In this document: positions 33,667-44,852 of the stretch, one piece after another
How positions within the stretch are numbered: the first letter of the stretch is position 1
Layout: each line of letters starts with the position of its first letter
Program-made: the position numbers and the translations under genes
Source of the DNA: Amaranthus tricolor
Taxonomy: Eukaryota; Streptophyta; Magnoliopsida; Caryophyllales; Amaranthaceae
Direction of reading: 5' to 3'
Length of the DNA: 64,000 bases
Assembly (NCBI RefSeq): GCF_026212465.1
Contig: NC_080057.1
Coordinates: 26,181,147-26,245,146, forward strand
The notes under the pieces: generated by a model
What the model was told of the DNA's origin: nothing
What the model saw: the letters and a program-made list of their open reading frames with translations, nothing else
Databases searched by the model: none

Positions 33667-34998
33667 ATGACTACAATGAAGCTTGACATAGAGAAGTTTG
33701 ATAGAAATGTAAATTTTGGCTTATGGCAAGTCAAAATGAGAGCCATTTTGATCCAAAATGGTGTGCATAAGACCATTGATGGTGTAGATAAGATGCCGGA
33801 AGGAATGTCCGCATCAAGATGGGAAGAGATAGACTCAAAGGCATTTTCGCCTATCCAATTATGCCTTTCCAATGAAGTACTAAGAGAGGTTGTTAAAGAA
33901 ACAACAACCAAGGGTATATGGGAGAAGTTGGAATCACTCTATATGGCCAAGAGTGTTACCAATAGGCTACTTTTGAAAATTAGACTCTACGATCTACGTT
34001 TGGAGGAAGGTAAATCTTTGAAACCTCATTTAGATGAATTTTACTCCATTGTTATGGATTTACAAAACATTGATGTCAAGTTTGATGATGAAGACTTGGC
34101 AATTTACCTCTTATGTTCTCTACCCCCTTCTTATAAAAATTTTAGAGAAACTCTACTCTATGGTAGAGATAATTTGAGTAGTGATGATGTGAAGAGTGCC
34201 TTGACACAAAGGGACCTTATCGATTCACAATTATCACAAAATTCACAAAGCAATGCTAGTGATGGTTTGTTTGTGAGAAGGAGGTCACAAGAGAAAGGTT
34301 CCACTAGTGGGAGTGGAAACAAGGGTAAAGGGAGGTCCAAGTCTATTAGGCCAAATAAAAATAAAACTTGTAATTATTGCAAGCTTAAGGGCCACATCAA
34401 GAGGGATTGTTGGAAGTTAAAAAGGAAAAATGAAGAGGAGGCTAGAGAAGGAACTAGTAATGCAAATGCTAGTTATGTGAATGATAGTGATGATGGTGAT
34501 GTACTTGTTGCCACACATGGGTACAAAGATAATGATGAGTGGATTCTTGACTCAGGGTGCACATTCCACATGACTCCCAACAAAACTTTCTTCCATACAT
34601 TTGAAAGTATTGATGAGGGAAATGTTACCATGGGAAACAACACTACTTGTAAGGTTGTTGGGATTGGAAGCATTAGAGTGAAGATGTTTGATGGGATTGT
34701 GAGGACCTTAACGGATGTTAGGTATGTTCCGGGTTTAAAAAAGAATCTTTTATCTTTGGGTACTCTTGACAAGATCGGGTGTAGAATCACTTGTGAAGGT
34801 GGAGTTATGAAGGTTGCCAAAGGCTCACTAGTTGTGATGAAGGGTAAGTTGAATGGGAGTTTGTATGCTCTTCAAGATTCAACCATTCTTGGCTCGGCAA
34901 ATATTTCCACAAGCACAATGTCCGATCATGACACCAAACTTTGGCATTTGAGGCTTGGTCACATGGGAGAAAATAAGGAGAAGCAGCTAGGGCATTGA
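33667..34998 (+). CDS. Copia Gag-protease, truncated before integrase
   Basis: 443 residues from MTTMKLDIEKFDRNVNFGLW. Copia capsid blocks (KGIWEKLESLYMAKSVTNRL, SLPPSYKNF) are followed by the zinc knuckle CNYCKLKGHIKRDC, the protease motif WILDSGCTFHMTP and the pre-integrase block KLWHLRLGHMGE. The frame then ends at once in KEKQLGH and a stop, where a full element would go on into integrase. The join near 34975 marks loss of the rest of pol and the 3' LTR. The sequence differs enough from the element at 27861 to be a separate family. Gag and protease look intact, but the element cannot be autonomous. Confidence 0.85.
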   Translation: MTTMKLDIEKFDRNVNFGLWQVKMRAILIQNGVHKTIDGVDKMPEGMSASRWEEIDSKAFSPIQLCLSNEVLREVVKETTTKGIWEKLESLYMAKSVTNRLLLKIRLYDLRLEEGKSLKPHLDEFYSIVMDLQNIDVKFDDEDLAIYLLCSLPPSYKNFRETLLYGRDNLSSDDVKSALTQRDLIDSQLSQNSQSNASDGLFVRRRSQEKGSTSGSGNKGKGRSKSIRPNKNKTCNYCKLKGHIKRDCWKLKRKNEEEAREGTSNANASYVNDSDDGDVLVATHGYKDNDEWILDSGCTFHMTPNKTFFHTFESIDEGNVTMGNNTTCKVVGIGSIRVKMFDGIVRTLTDVRYVPGLKKNLLSLGTLDKIGCRITCEGGVMKVAKGSLVVMKGKLNGSLYALQDSTILGSANISTSTMSDHDTKLWHLRLGHMGENKEKQLGH

Positions 34999-36030
34999 AT
35001 TTCACAACACAGCAGGCAGCAGGTAAACAGAAGCTGGCAGAAGGTTCACTCGACCCACCAGCTCGATCGAGCGCGCAGTCTAGCGTGGGTCAGCAGGCTT
35101 CCACGTGTCTCTTTGGTCCCCTATACTCCTTGCTCTTAGTACTTTGTCCTTGCTTCTGCAATGGGAAGTGCCATAAACCTTAAAACACTTGCATCCCAAG
35201 TCTCGACTACCAACTATGGTACTTCTTGATTCGATCATCCAACCAATCACAAGAATGATACTGTGTCCTCTTCTAGATTACACTAATTAATATGATTAAG
35301 ACTCTTGATCATGTTTTGATTACTTGGTAAAACTCTATTCTAAGCTGGATTTTGAGTTTGAATATATCAAACCTAATTCTTTACTATTTAAAAATGAATG
35401 TTAATTTGGATTGAACGACTAAAATTTCGTCGTATTTGGTGTAATTCAGGTGTGATGCTTTTAAACCGACAATCCTTAATATATTTTGCCTAGTTGTTGC
35501 CAAATCTGGTATTTACTTTGTTTATTTCAAAATATTGAACTTTTAACATATTCATACTTTACTTCATATTCTATTTAATGCTATATTATAATTAATGCTT
35601 AGTATAAAACATATTTTAGATTACTATTTAAATTAATATGCTTATAGTAATCTTAGATAGGGAATTTTCCATGAATTTTGTGCTTCTAGTAGCAGCTGAT
35701 CGGAGGCTGAACACATCATAACAGAACGTTCTAGTGTCTGATCAAACTTTTCGCCAATAAAGCTAATGGTTTGGTTCCAAGATATTTTATCTACTCTAAT
35801 AATACGCTCCTTTACACGAGAGCCCTTTGGTGTTAGAAGTGTGGTAGCAGCACAAACTTAGTCATACATGACCCTGAACATTTCACTTTAAATGAGAGGT
35901 AGTTGAGAATCAAATAATCCGTGTCCTCTGGTCACACTTACTTCTGATACCATGCTATGGAATCAACTCAACTAAAAATTTAAGCTGGTGGTTGAAACCT
36001 TATGATACGTTATAGATTCTAAGTTTCTAA

Positions 36031-36033
<3 letters not shown>
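34999..36033. other. Mixed retroelement debris
   Basis: 35030-35110 has 'ctcgatcgagcgcgcag' and other GC-richer pieces that recall the LTR motifs at 33090, so it may be part of another LTR. 'acttctgataccatg' at 35939 is the reverse complement of a tRNA-Met-like primer site, which hints at a minus-oriented fragment. No open frame of note was seen. Confidence 0.4.

Positions 36034-36093
<60 letters not shown>
36034..36093. repeat. (TA)n microsatellite
   Basis: About 60 bp of uninterrupted TA. Confidence 0.97.
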
Positions 36094-36099
<6 letters not shown>

Positions 36100-39000
36100 A
36101 TCTTAGGGGTATAAACCTACAAGTAAATGGTCCTCATGGCTTGTTCTGTGAGCTTAAGCGGATGGTTGAAACTCTATAACTTGTTATGTGATGTTCAAGG
36201 CACAAGCTTGATGCTTAACCTGTGCAAATATGTGACTCAATTTGGGGCTTATGCTTAGGAACCTGTTTGTCATTATCATGTTGGATTAGTTGTTTCCCGA
36301 AGTGATGTCCATGCATAGGTTTATATGACACTGACAAGAAATCTTCTATATGTCATTGTTGGACATCACATAAGCTGATGATCAACCTGGGCTCCACAGA
36401 TGTCAACCTCGAGCCAAAGACTATAGTTTTTAATCTCGGATTATACTGAATTACAATAAAATGACTCATTAATCATGAACGTTTCATGTTCATGTAACTT
36501 TGCTATTCAAATCTTTGATATATAGAGTTAATCGTCATCAACAATCTATTTCTTGCTACAAAGATAAGTTTGCATATATACAACAGACCGTCTCAAACCT
36601 TGCTAAGTGAGAGTGTAAGGGGAGTCACTTACTAACATTGGGATGACGGAATGTTATTGTTTGCTAAATGGTCCTTCATTATGTGTTTCTATAATCTAGA
36701 TAAAGAACGTATAGGCTCAATTAGAGGTGTTCAAAACAGACTCGATGACCTAAAATTTATCCGACCTTGTTGCCTAACCCGATTCAACCGAACTCAAAAA
36801 ATGATTTACAATTATGTAAAATGGACACAAAATCCGATTTTAAACCGATCCGAAACATGTAACTTGATATTGACTCGATGACCCAAATAAACAGGTCTAG
36901 GCTCAACCCCTTTGGTAATATTTTTGGGCATAATATTGGGTGTAAAGCTGATTTTTCTGACCAAAGTGAGGCTCCTTTCCTCTGCAGCCTTGCAGATTAG
37001 AGCAACAATCTTTTTCTGGTGTTTGAATGCACATATTCTAAAAACACCTCCAGTTGTTTGTGTTAAGAAAAGATTGCTTACAATCGTCCATAATCATCAG
37101 CTAAGTGCAACATAATCTTGAATATTGAGCTGTTCTTAGAAAAAATTTAATTAATTAAGAAATTAAATAAATTAATTAAGAAATCTAAGGCACACTTTTA
37201 ACACAATTAATTCTACCACTTCTGTTTTTCGTTGATCCAAAAAAATTTGAACCTTACTATTTTTGGAAATAAGCCATCATTTATGTATAATTTTCCTTAT
37301 TTACTTCCTTTGGCCCACCCTATTACAAGTTTATAACCTTACCAAAAACCCTTCTAGTTATTATTCTATACTTCATTTCTATAAGTATTCCCACAAGCAC
37401 ACTAACTAAAATGATATGTAAACATGTCACATGTATGATCATTTTGCACATTTCCAACTAAAAAATGGTATTGCCTTCTAGTGTACAAATAGAATATAGC
37501 TCTTTGTTAAGTAATTAGACATTGTATTATAAAAATATATATTTAGATATCCTTAGCTAAAAATGTTGAAAGGAAATGTTAAGAATAGAAGTGTAGAAAA
37601 AAAAAAGTTTTCTTTTGATTTTTAGGGTAGAACACTCTAAAATTCGTTTTTAATGAAAAGATTGTTGATAATAATTCAACATTTTACTTATCCGATGTTA
37701 ATAATCTCACTTTTATATTTCTATCTAATAATCTAATATATGTTATGTATTTGCTGCTAATATACCCAGTAATTTGAATCACCACAACTCGACCCCCTAA
37801 ATCACCATAATCCCTCCCCTCCCCTCCCCTCCCACATCGGGTAAGCTGAAAGCAAATACATATTAAAGATAGTATTATTAAAAAATAATCAATAATTGGG
37901 ATTATTCGTAGCAAATGAGTGAAAGGTTGAATTATTTTCAACAATTATTCCTTTTTAAGACCTTTGTCAAAACAAATGATAATTATGAATTAGAAAATAA
38001 CAATTCTTGTGAGAGACGGTCACTTTGAGAGATCATCTCTAATTGAGCTGGCTCAAAAAGAAAAATATTAAGTAAGTTTCTCGGTAGGCATTAAGAATAT
38101 TGTAGTAGGCATTTATTATATTGTAAATACTTAGGTACTTACTCGGTGGGCACTAAGTATATTATAAGTAGGCATTAAAAATATTGTAAGTAGACATTAA
38201 GGATATGGTAAGTAGACTAAGTTTCACGGTAAGTATTAAGAATATTGTAAGTAGGTGTTTTAAGTACTTTTTTGGCAGGCATTAAGTATATTGTAAGTAG
38301 GCATTAAGGATAATATAAGTAGGCATTAAAAATATAGTAAGTGAATATTAAGATTTAATGAATTGGACCTAAAAGACGTCTCTCAAATCGATGGTCTCTC
38401 AAGAGACCCCTATTAGAAAATTTCAAAAAAAGTTTCTTTTTTTTGGAACCAAACACCCCTACTTTTACATTGTTTCCTACATAAAAAATTCATCCATGAC
38501 CTTGATTTCTAAGTAAAATTTGTAGAAAAAAAATAAGGATTCCAAATTTCCTATCAACTTTTGAAATTTTTTTGAAAAGGAAACAAGTTTGAGCCCATGT
38601 GAGAAAGTGGGCATGGATATCTGAATAAAGATTAGATCCTTTGTTTGGGAAACTATAGTCCAAATGCTATCAACATCTTTGTTTCACATCATATATACTT
38701 GGTAATACTAATTGACACTTGAGACCATGGTCCATACCCTTTTCTTTTTCTGTTTTTTTGGGATACTTAACTTGGATGGTCCCTTAACTTTGAGCCTCAT
38801 TTTCCAACTCAAAACCCAAGTTATCAACCAATTTGGTTTGGTGGTAAAGAAATAATCTTCATATTTTAAGATTGTTTTTTTTTTTCTATTAAGGGGCTTT
38901 CTGAAAAATTGATTCTTGCTCTCATCGAGACAAAACATGTTTCGCTACTTTAAACTTAATTATAACTAAAAATTTTAAATAGTAAAAATAAATAGTTATA

Positions 39001-41384
39001 TTATGATTTATTTAAGACCCATTAGAAACCCATATACTCTATGATTAAACAACTTTCAAAGATCCTTTAAATGCCAATATATACTTAAATTTGGGTATGT
39101 TGCCCCCCTAACAATATGTATAACGAGAGGAAAAAAACACCTTTTTTAATAGTTTGATAAAGATTGTTGATAACAACAAAAAGGGGAGGAGACAGGTCGG
39201 CTATGCTATGCTACGTAACGCACCACGAGGTTCGAGAAGGGAGATAAAAGAAATAGAGGGTGCGAAGCACCAAATTAAAATATACTTACGTTAATGTCTT
39301 ATTTGCTTTTGATATATAGATTAAAAAATTATATAAAATTGGTTAAAGTAGTGAAGTATTTTAAACCAAAAAAGCATAAGAAAAGTAAAAGTGATAAGGT
39401 TAATGTCTTATCCAAAAATTAAAATGGTGTAAATTTATTATAACAGACTAAAATGAAAAATAAAGCAATTTAAGTGGGATAAAGAGTATGCACATATTTT
39501 TGGAATCTAGCTCTTATCAAATAGTAAACCAAGATCAAATTGATCCACCTTACATGGTAAAGATCTATAATTGTTTCTCATTTATAGAATTTTAGGTTGG
39601 TTTTAATTTGAGTTTTCTTTTTAGTGTTTAGGATTGTGATTTGTGTGAGAGAACAACCTTTTTTTAAGGTTAATTCATGGTAGAGATTGGTTTGGTGGAA
39701 GCTAAGTTGATTCATGCCATAATATTGGTCAAGAGAAAAAATTTTATTTTATTAGTGAACCTAAATGAATTTGCTAGGTATGAAAGTAACCCAAATTGAA
39801 TAATATAGTACACCTAATTTATAAATTTAATACCAAGTGTTCATATAAAGAAGCAAGCATAAATATTTTTGTTGTTTAAGAAAATGTAGGCCTTAAAGCT
39901 ACATGTAAAGAGAGGTTATATTAGAGCATGGTTTCAATATACATTGTAAGAATTATATTAACAAGACTTTGATCATGTTCTATATTTATTTTTTTTTCTG
40001 TAACAATTATTTAGATTTATTGATTTTGACACAGAGACTAAAAATTAGGTATTGTGCCATAGTAGGTTAAAATAGTAGAATATTTAGAATAAGAGAGAAC
40101 AAAGAGAGTAAAAGGCATGGCATGGTCATGTCTAAAAATAACAATGAGACAAATTTAGTGAAACAACATACCAAAATGAAAAATTGGACAAATTAAATAG
40201 AAAAAAAGTAACAAATTTTCACATATATTTATGAATAATAAATTTAAATTAGTTTAACTAAAAGGTTGAATCCCTTTTGTGATCTACAAATCCACCATTC
40301 TACAAGAGCTAATAAATGTGAAGCTATGATCTAAGGACAGGAGTTGAGAGGAGTTCAACAACAAACATTTAATACTCTAATAACATTAAATGGGTATAAT
40401 TTAATGTACCCAAGCTTACCTATGTTAGTGATAACATTAACAAAGTTTTTTTATTGGTTTTTGATAGACTATTGGCTTATTGATTTGTCAAAAAGTTAAA
40501 AATTCTTTGATAAATGATTGTTTTTAACATGTTGAAAAGTTGGCTTTTATTACAAAATGAAAGATCTAATCTAATTAGCCTTGTTTATTGGCTTATTGAC
40601 CCACATTTTCTCTAATAAACAACTATCTAACAATATCTAATTTTATCGTACATATTTCTAAACAACTGACTTATCCATATCGATTAAAAGCCAACAAACA
40701 CCTAAAATCAACAATTGATTTTACCAAATCTCAAATAATAACAGTTTTCAAACAAGTCAATTCAAACGCCAGCAACTAATATTAGCAAAGCAAGTCAACT
40801 AATTGGTATAACTTTCAAACAAGTCAACTAAAAACACTAACAATTTATTTTACGAAAGTCTCAAATAATAGTCAATATAATAACTTTTAAACAAGTCAAC
40901 TAAAACCGCCAACAGCTAACTATCAATTGTCAAAAACTGATAATAGAAAACACTTGTTTATCATTTATTATAAGCTATCAACCCAACTATTAAAGCTATC
41001 TATAGCCGTTTAAAACTTGCTCAAAAATGGGCGGGTTAAACCATTTGAGACTTGAGTGTCCAACCATAAATGACACACTTGCTATACCTTACAAAAGTAC
41101 AACACAAATTCAATAAGGGCAACTGTCCCAATTCCTCAACATTAAAATTGCATAAAATTTTCCATTCAATAACATAACATCACCTAAATCTTATAAGTTA
41201 TACCCATTAAATTTACTCTTAAGACCCCACTTTTTTCTTCTCAAAATAAAACTCCCTCCATTATCTTACCAATCTTCTCTTTCTTTTTGAATCACCATTA
41301 ATACCCATGTAATGAATTTCATGCAACCTTCCCAAAGTTTCATACTTTTTCATTAAAACATTGAAAAGCTTTCAACTTCCATTA
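36094..41384. other. Intergenic region upstream of the OVATE gene
   Basis: No gene found. It holds a dispersed AT-rich repeat with 'gaggtgttcaaaacagactc' at 36724-36900 (similar to 46190-46350), a CCCCT tandem run near 37817-37832, MITE copy E (38004-38408), and 40540-40990 with repeated hAT-MITE-like pieces ('ttcaaacaagtcaactaaaa' three times with changes). A GC-richer stretch near 39185-39280 is unexplained. A minus-strand frame at 38708-38938 lacks a domain. Confidence 0.45.
38004..38408. mobile_element. MITE, GAGACGGTCTC family, copy E (expanded)
   Basis: Starts 'ttgtgagagacggtcacttt' and ends 'gatggtctctcaagagaccc'. It is the longest member, with about ten copies of the 'ttgtaagtaggcattaagRat' unit. 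Unit number therefore varies between copies of the family. Confidence 0.78.
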
Positions 41385-42239
41385 ATGGGTAAGAAAATGA
41401 AGCTACCATTTTTATGTCAATCAAAAAGTTTAGACTCTAAGCTATCATCATCTTCCCCACAATGGTCTTTTCCTTCTTGTGGGAACATAAAGACCCTTTC
41501 TTTTACGGCTAAAGATGATGCTTTTAGGACTTTTAATTCTTCTTTTGTTGATGTCGAACTAACCCCACCTGAATCTTTCTTCACTTCTTCTTCTAGAAGC
41601 TTCTCTACATTGTTTGAAGAAGATGGGGGTGAGGGTGATCCTCTTGAGAATATTATTCATGGGTTGAGGTCTGATAGATTGTTTTTTGAACCCGAGCAGA
41701 GCAGCTCGTTGCTGCTCAACGAACCCAAACAAGAAGGAGGAGAAGAAGAAGAGGAAGAACAAGAAGAAAAAGATGTAATATATAAAGAAAGTGAGATATT
41801 ATCCATGGATTCTATTAACCCATGTGAGGATTTTAGAAGGTCAATGGAGGAAATGGTTGAAGCTCATGGTTTGAAGGATTGGCATGGATTAGAAGAACTT
41901 TTGGAGTGTTATTTGAAGATTAACGGCAAAAGTAGTCATGGGTATATTGTGGGTGCTTTTATTGATTTATTGGTTAATCTTTCTTTTGCTTCTTTTGATG
42001 CTTCTACCTCTTCTACATCATCAACAACTACTACAACAACTTCTTATTCTAATTATTCTTCTCCTTCTTCTCCTCTTTCTTTGCCTTCTTCTTCTCTTAC
42101 TACCCCTTGTCTTTCTTCAATTTTGGATCATAATGATGATGATGGTCATGATGAAGATAATGATGAACATCAAAATGATGGTCATGATGAAGATAATGAT
42201 GAACATCAAAATGATGATCATGATGGTGATTCATCTTGA
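41385..42239 (+). CDS. OVATE family protein (transcriptional repressor)
   Basis: Intronless frame of 284 residues starting MGKKMKLPFLCQSKS, the usual N-terminus of one OFP subgroup; an upstream TTG at 41361 is in frame but is not a start. The OVATE domain spans about 139-202: DSINPCEDFRRSMEEMVEAH, then KDWHGLEELLECYLKIN and YIVGAFIDLLVNL. A Glu-rich run lies at 117-129, and a Ser/Thr tract follows the domain. The C-terminus has a duplicated acidic GHDEDNDEHQND repeat (254-277) from a 36-bp DNA duplication. OFPs repress transcription, bind TALE homeodomain proteins and influence organ shape and wall formation; OFP13/16/18-like is the closest group by memory. The domain call is firm, the subgroup is not. 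Confidence 0.92.
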   Translation: MGKKMKLPFLCQSKSLDSKLSSSSPQWSFPSCGNIKTLSFTAKDDAFRTFNSSFVDVELTPPESFFTSSSRSFSTLFEEDGGEGDPLENIIHGLRSDRLFFEPEQSSSLLLNEPKQEGGEEEEEEQEEKDVIYKESEILSMDSINPCEDFRRSMEEMVEAHGLKDWHGLEELLECYLKINGKSSHGYIVGAFIDLLVNLSFASFDASTSSTSSTTTTTTSYSNYSSPSSPLSLPSSSLTTPCLSSILDHNDDDGHDEDNDEHQNDGHDEDNDEHQNDDHDGDSS

Positions 42240-42969
42240 TAGTTACCAATATACTCTCTTTGTTCTTTTGAAATTGCATCGAGAAAATCAGGTGACATAA
42301 AGATCAAGGAATTCTACGATTATCAAATCACGGTTTTATGAATTGATTTCGAAAGTTATTTCAAATTCAAAGTAAAATCTTGATTCTAACGACTTTGGTG
42401 TAGATGATATTGAAAGAGCAAATAAATATGCACGTGGATTAGAATTAATAAAGCGATGAGAAAAGTTTGATAAAAAATTGTGACAAAGTAAAAAAAAAAT
42501 GAATTATAAAGAAAAGTGTTGCAATTTCAAAGGAATCGAGAATGTATTAGTTTAGGTTTTTTTGGGTGTTCAATTAGATTCTATGGTTTATTATTTAGGG
42601 TCAAAATCAATGCTAACTTGATTATTAATTATGGAAAAAATATTTTTCAATCTATTGTTGAATGTATTGTACAATCTATCTCACTATACATAATATATTT
42701 CTCTAGTTTGTTATAGTAGGGTTCAATTTTACCTTACTAGCTTGTTCTTGGAAATTTGTGATGAGTGCTTGTAAAGGAAGTAGCACATGTCATCACATGA
42801 ATTGGAAATCAAAGATGAGATTTTGAGATTAGAAAAAAATTGTGTGCTTCAATTTGTTATGTTGTTAATTATTTTTTAGTTTTGTTATTTGTTTTTGGCC
42901 AAGTGAGATTTGGTCTGTTTTATTTGCTACTTTAGGAGTTGCCCTTTGTCTTGTCTAATGGCTATGCAA

Positions 42970-43066
<97 letters not shown>

Positions 43067-44852
43067 ACTTCCATTTATTATTGGTAGGTATTCAAATTTA
43101 TTAGAAACGATTGAAAAAAAACACCTAGAAAAATTTGGACTTATATGACCTATTATGAAATAGTAGCAATTATAATTTATCATGGTGAGTGTAGTATGTC
43201 TCATTGTGTCTTATAGTTTTGCTTTGCCATTTGTTCTAATAATATTGTTCATTTTCACAATGTCGTCAGCAAACCAACTTAACTAAATCAAGATATTATA
43301 TTGATAGTGGAGGTTTGATATATGTTATATACTTTATTATACTCCTCACATAAGATTCTTTTAGACTAGAAGTATGAATGTAGCACAAGTCTGATTTAAA
43401 CTTGGCGCTAATAATTCAACTTGATAGGAGGTTTGCATTAGATTCAGACCCATTACCAAGGCACTGATAGTTGGAACCTCAATATATCTTATAAGGCTGC
43501 TTTGACTAATGGTTGTTAGATGGAGCCTTGGCTAGCTTGACCAACCGAAAACAAAGGCTATAAAGTATAAAGCAACTATTTAAGCTAGCTTGCTACTAAT
43601 TAAGTGTACTATTATAGAGATATTTGGTAACAATAATTAATTTTATACTCAGTGTATCCCGCTCATGAAGCTTTGATTAAGGTCTAAGGAGGAAAGAAAA
43701 ACGATAGACCTACCATACCCATACTGAAGATGATTGCGATCAGTAAGACTCTTAATTTAAGAAACCCCGACAAATAAACACCAAGCAAAAAGAAACAAAG
43801 CAAGACAAAATATGAAATCTTCTAACATAAACAAAAGAAGTTATCATATATAAGTAACTACACTTATGTTGGTTTAAGTTTATTGCTAATAATGATATTT
43901 ATCCTCATAACATGTAACTATTAATATAATTTGGAACAGGCTTAGGGTGCATTTAGTAAAATGGTAAGATTGTTTTCATGGATGTTATTAATGACTCTAA
44001 ATCTATTAGCTAGAATCCACAAATACATATTAACTAGCTATAGATACTACATAAGTCCTTTTATAACCATTACAATAGAGTCCATGGTTGGAGTATTAAT
44101 TAGTGTGATGAAAATTATATACTTATACATTGAAAAAGTTGCACAAAATATTTACTGGTCTCAATGACATTAGTTCATCTCATTATTTTACTACACCTCA
44201 CTTGTACAAAGTACTTCATACAAACAAAAATATCATTTTCAAAAAGATTAAAATTTAAAATTTCCCAAAATTTTAAATTTTTGCATAAATAAGCACCCAA
44301 TTTGACACTGTTTAACTAACTTATAGATGACATAGACTAAATCTCAATTCTCAAACACTTGATGTGATTTTTCAAAGACAACCCAATTGTTCCATTATAA
44401 TTAAATGATGCATATCCACAAATCACAAGACCACTAAAAATATTTTTGATATAAATATTAGGGTATAAATATAATAATAGGGAAAAACAAAGTTGATTCC
44501 TTGGGTAAACTAATTATTATTAATCGAACTAGATAAGTAACATATTTTTTTTATTAATGACTATTATTAATGAGATGTTTATCTGTGGGTAGATAAAGCA
44601 ATATTCGCCATATTATAACAATACTCAAGCTAAATATAAAACTGATAATAGAGTATTATAACATATACAAGGGTTATAATCATCAACTTAACCTTTTGGT
44701 TAAATAATTCTTTTTGACGTGAAGTCTGAAATTCAGGTCATGTATTTGAATCGAATTCACCTTTATTTTAAGTGTAATTATAATATATCGACACTTTTAA
44801 CCTAAAAAACTCTCGTATAAAAAAATATGCCACATTATTATTATTATTATTA
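42240..44852. other. Intergenic region downstream of the OVATE gene
   Basis: Contains the OVATE 3' UTR region, a long (TA)n tract (42972-43063) and AT-rich DNA. Frames at 42516-42716 and 43961-44167 show no domain. No gene seen. Confidence 0.5.
42972..43063. repeat. (TA)n microsatellite
   Basis: About 92 bp of uninterrupted TA, able to extrude as a cruciform. Reading it as a frame gives only Tyr-Ile repeats. Confidence 0.97.

Noticed and set aside
37817..37832. CCCCT tandem run as telomere-like repeat
   Set aside because: Only about three copies of a 5-bp unit that is not the plant telomere motif; treated as a simple repeat.
41361..41384. Extension of the OVATE protein upstream to 41361
   Set aside because: The codon at 41361 is TTG, and the family-typical start MGKKMKLPF is the ATG at 41385.
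41938..42300. 120-codon Leu/Met-rich plus frame over the OVATE gene
   Set aside because: Alternative-frame shadow of the Ser/Thr and Asp-rich part of the OVATE coding sequence.
42910..43104. Frame coding a Tyr-Ile repeat
   Set aside because: It is the translation of a (TA)n microsatellite.
44700..44800. Possible tRNA or SINE head near 'gaattcaggtcatg'
   Set aside because: No cloverleaf with paired stems could be laid out by eye, and no B-box consensus was convincing.
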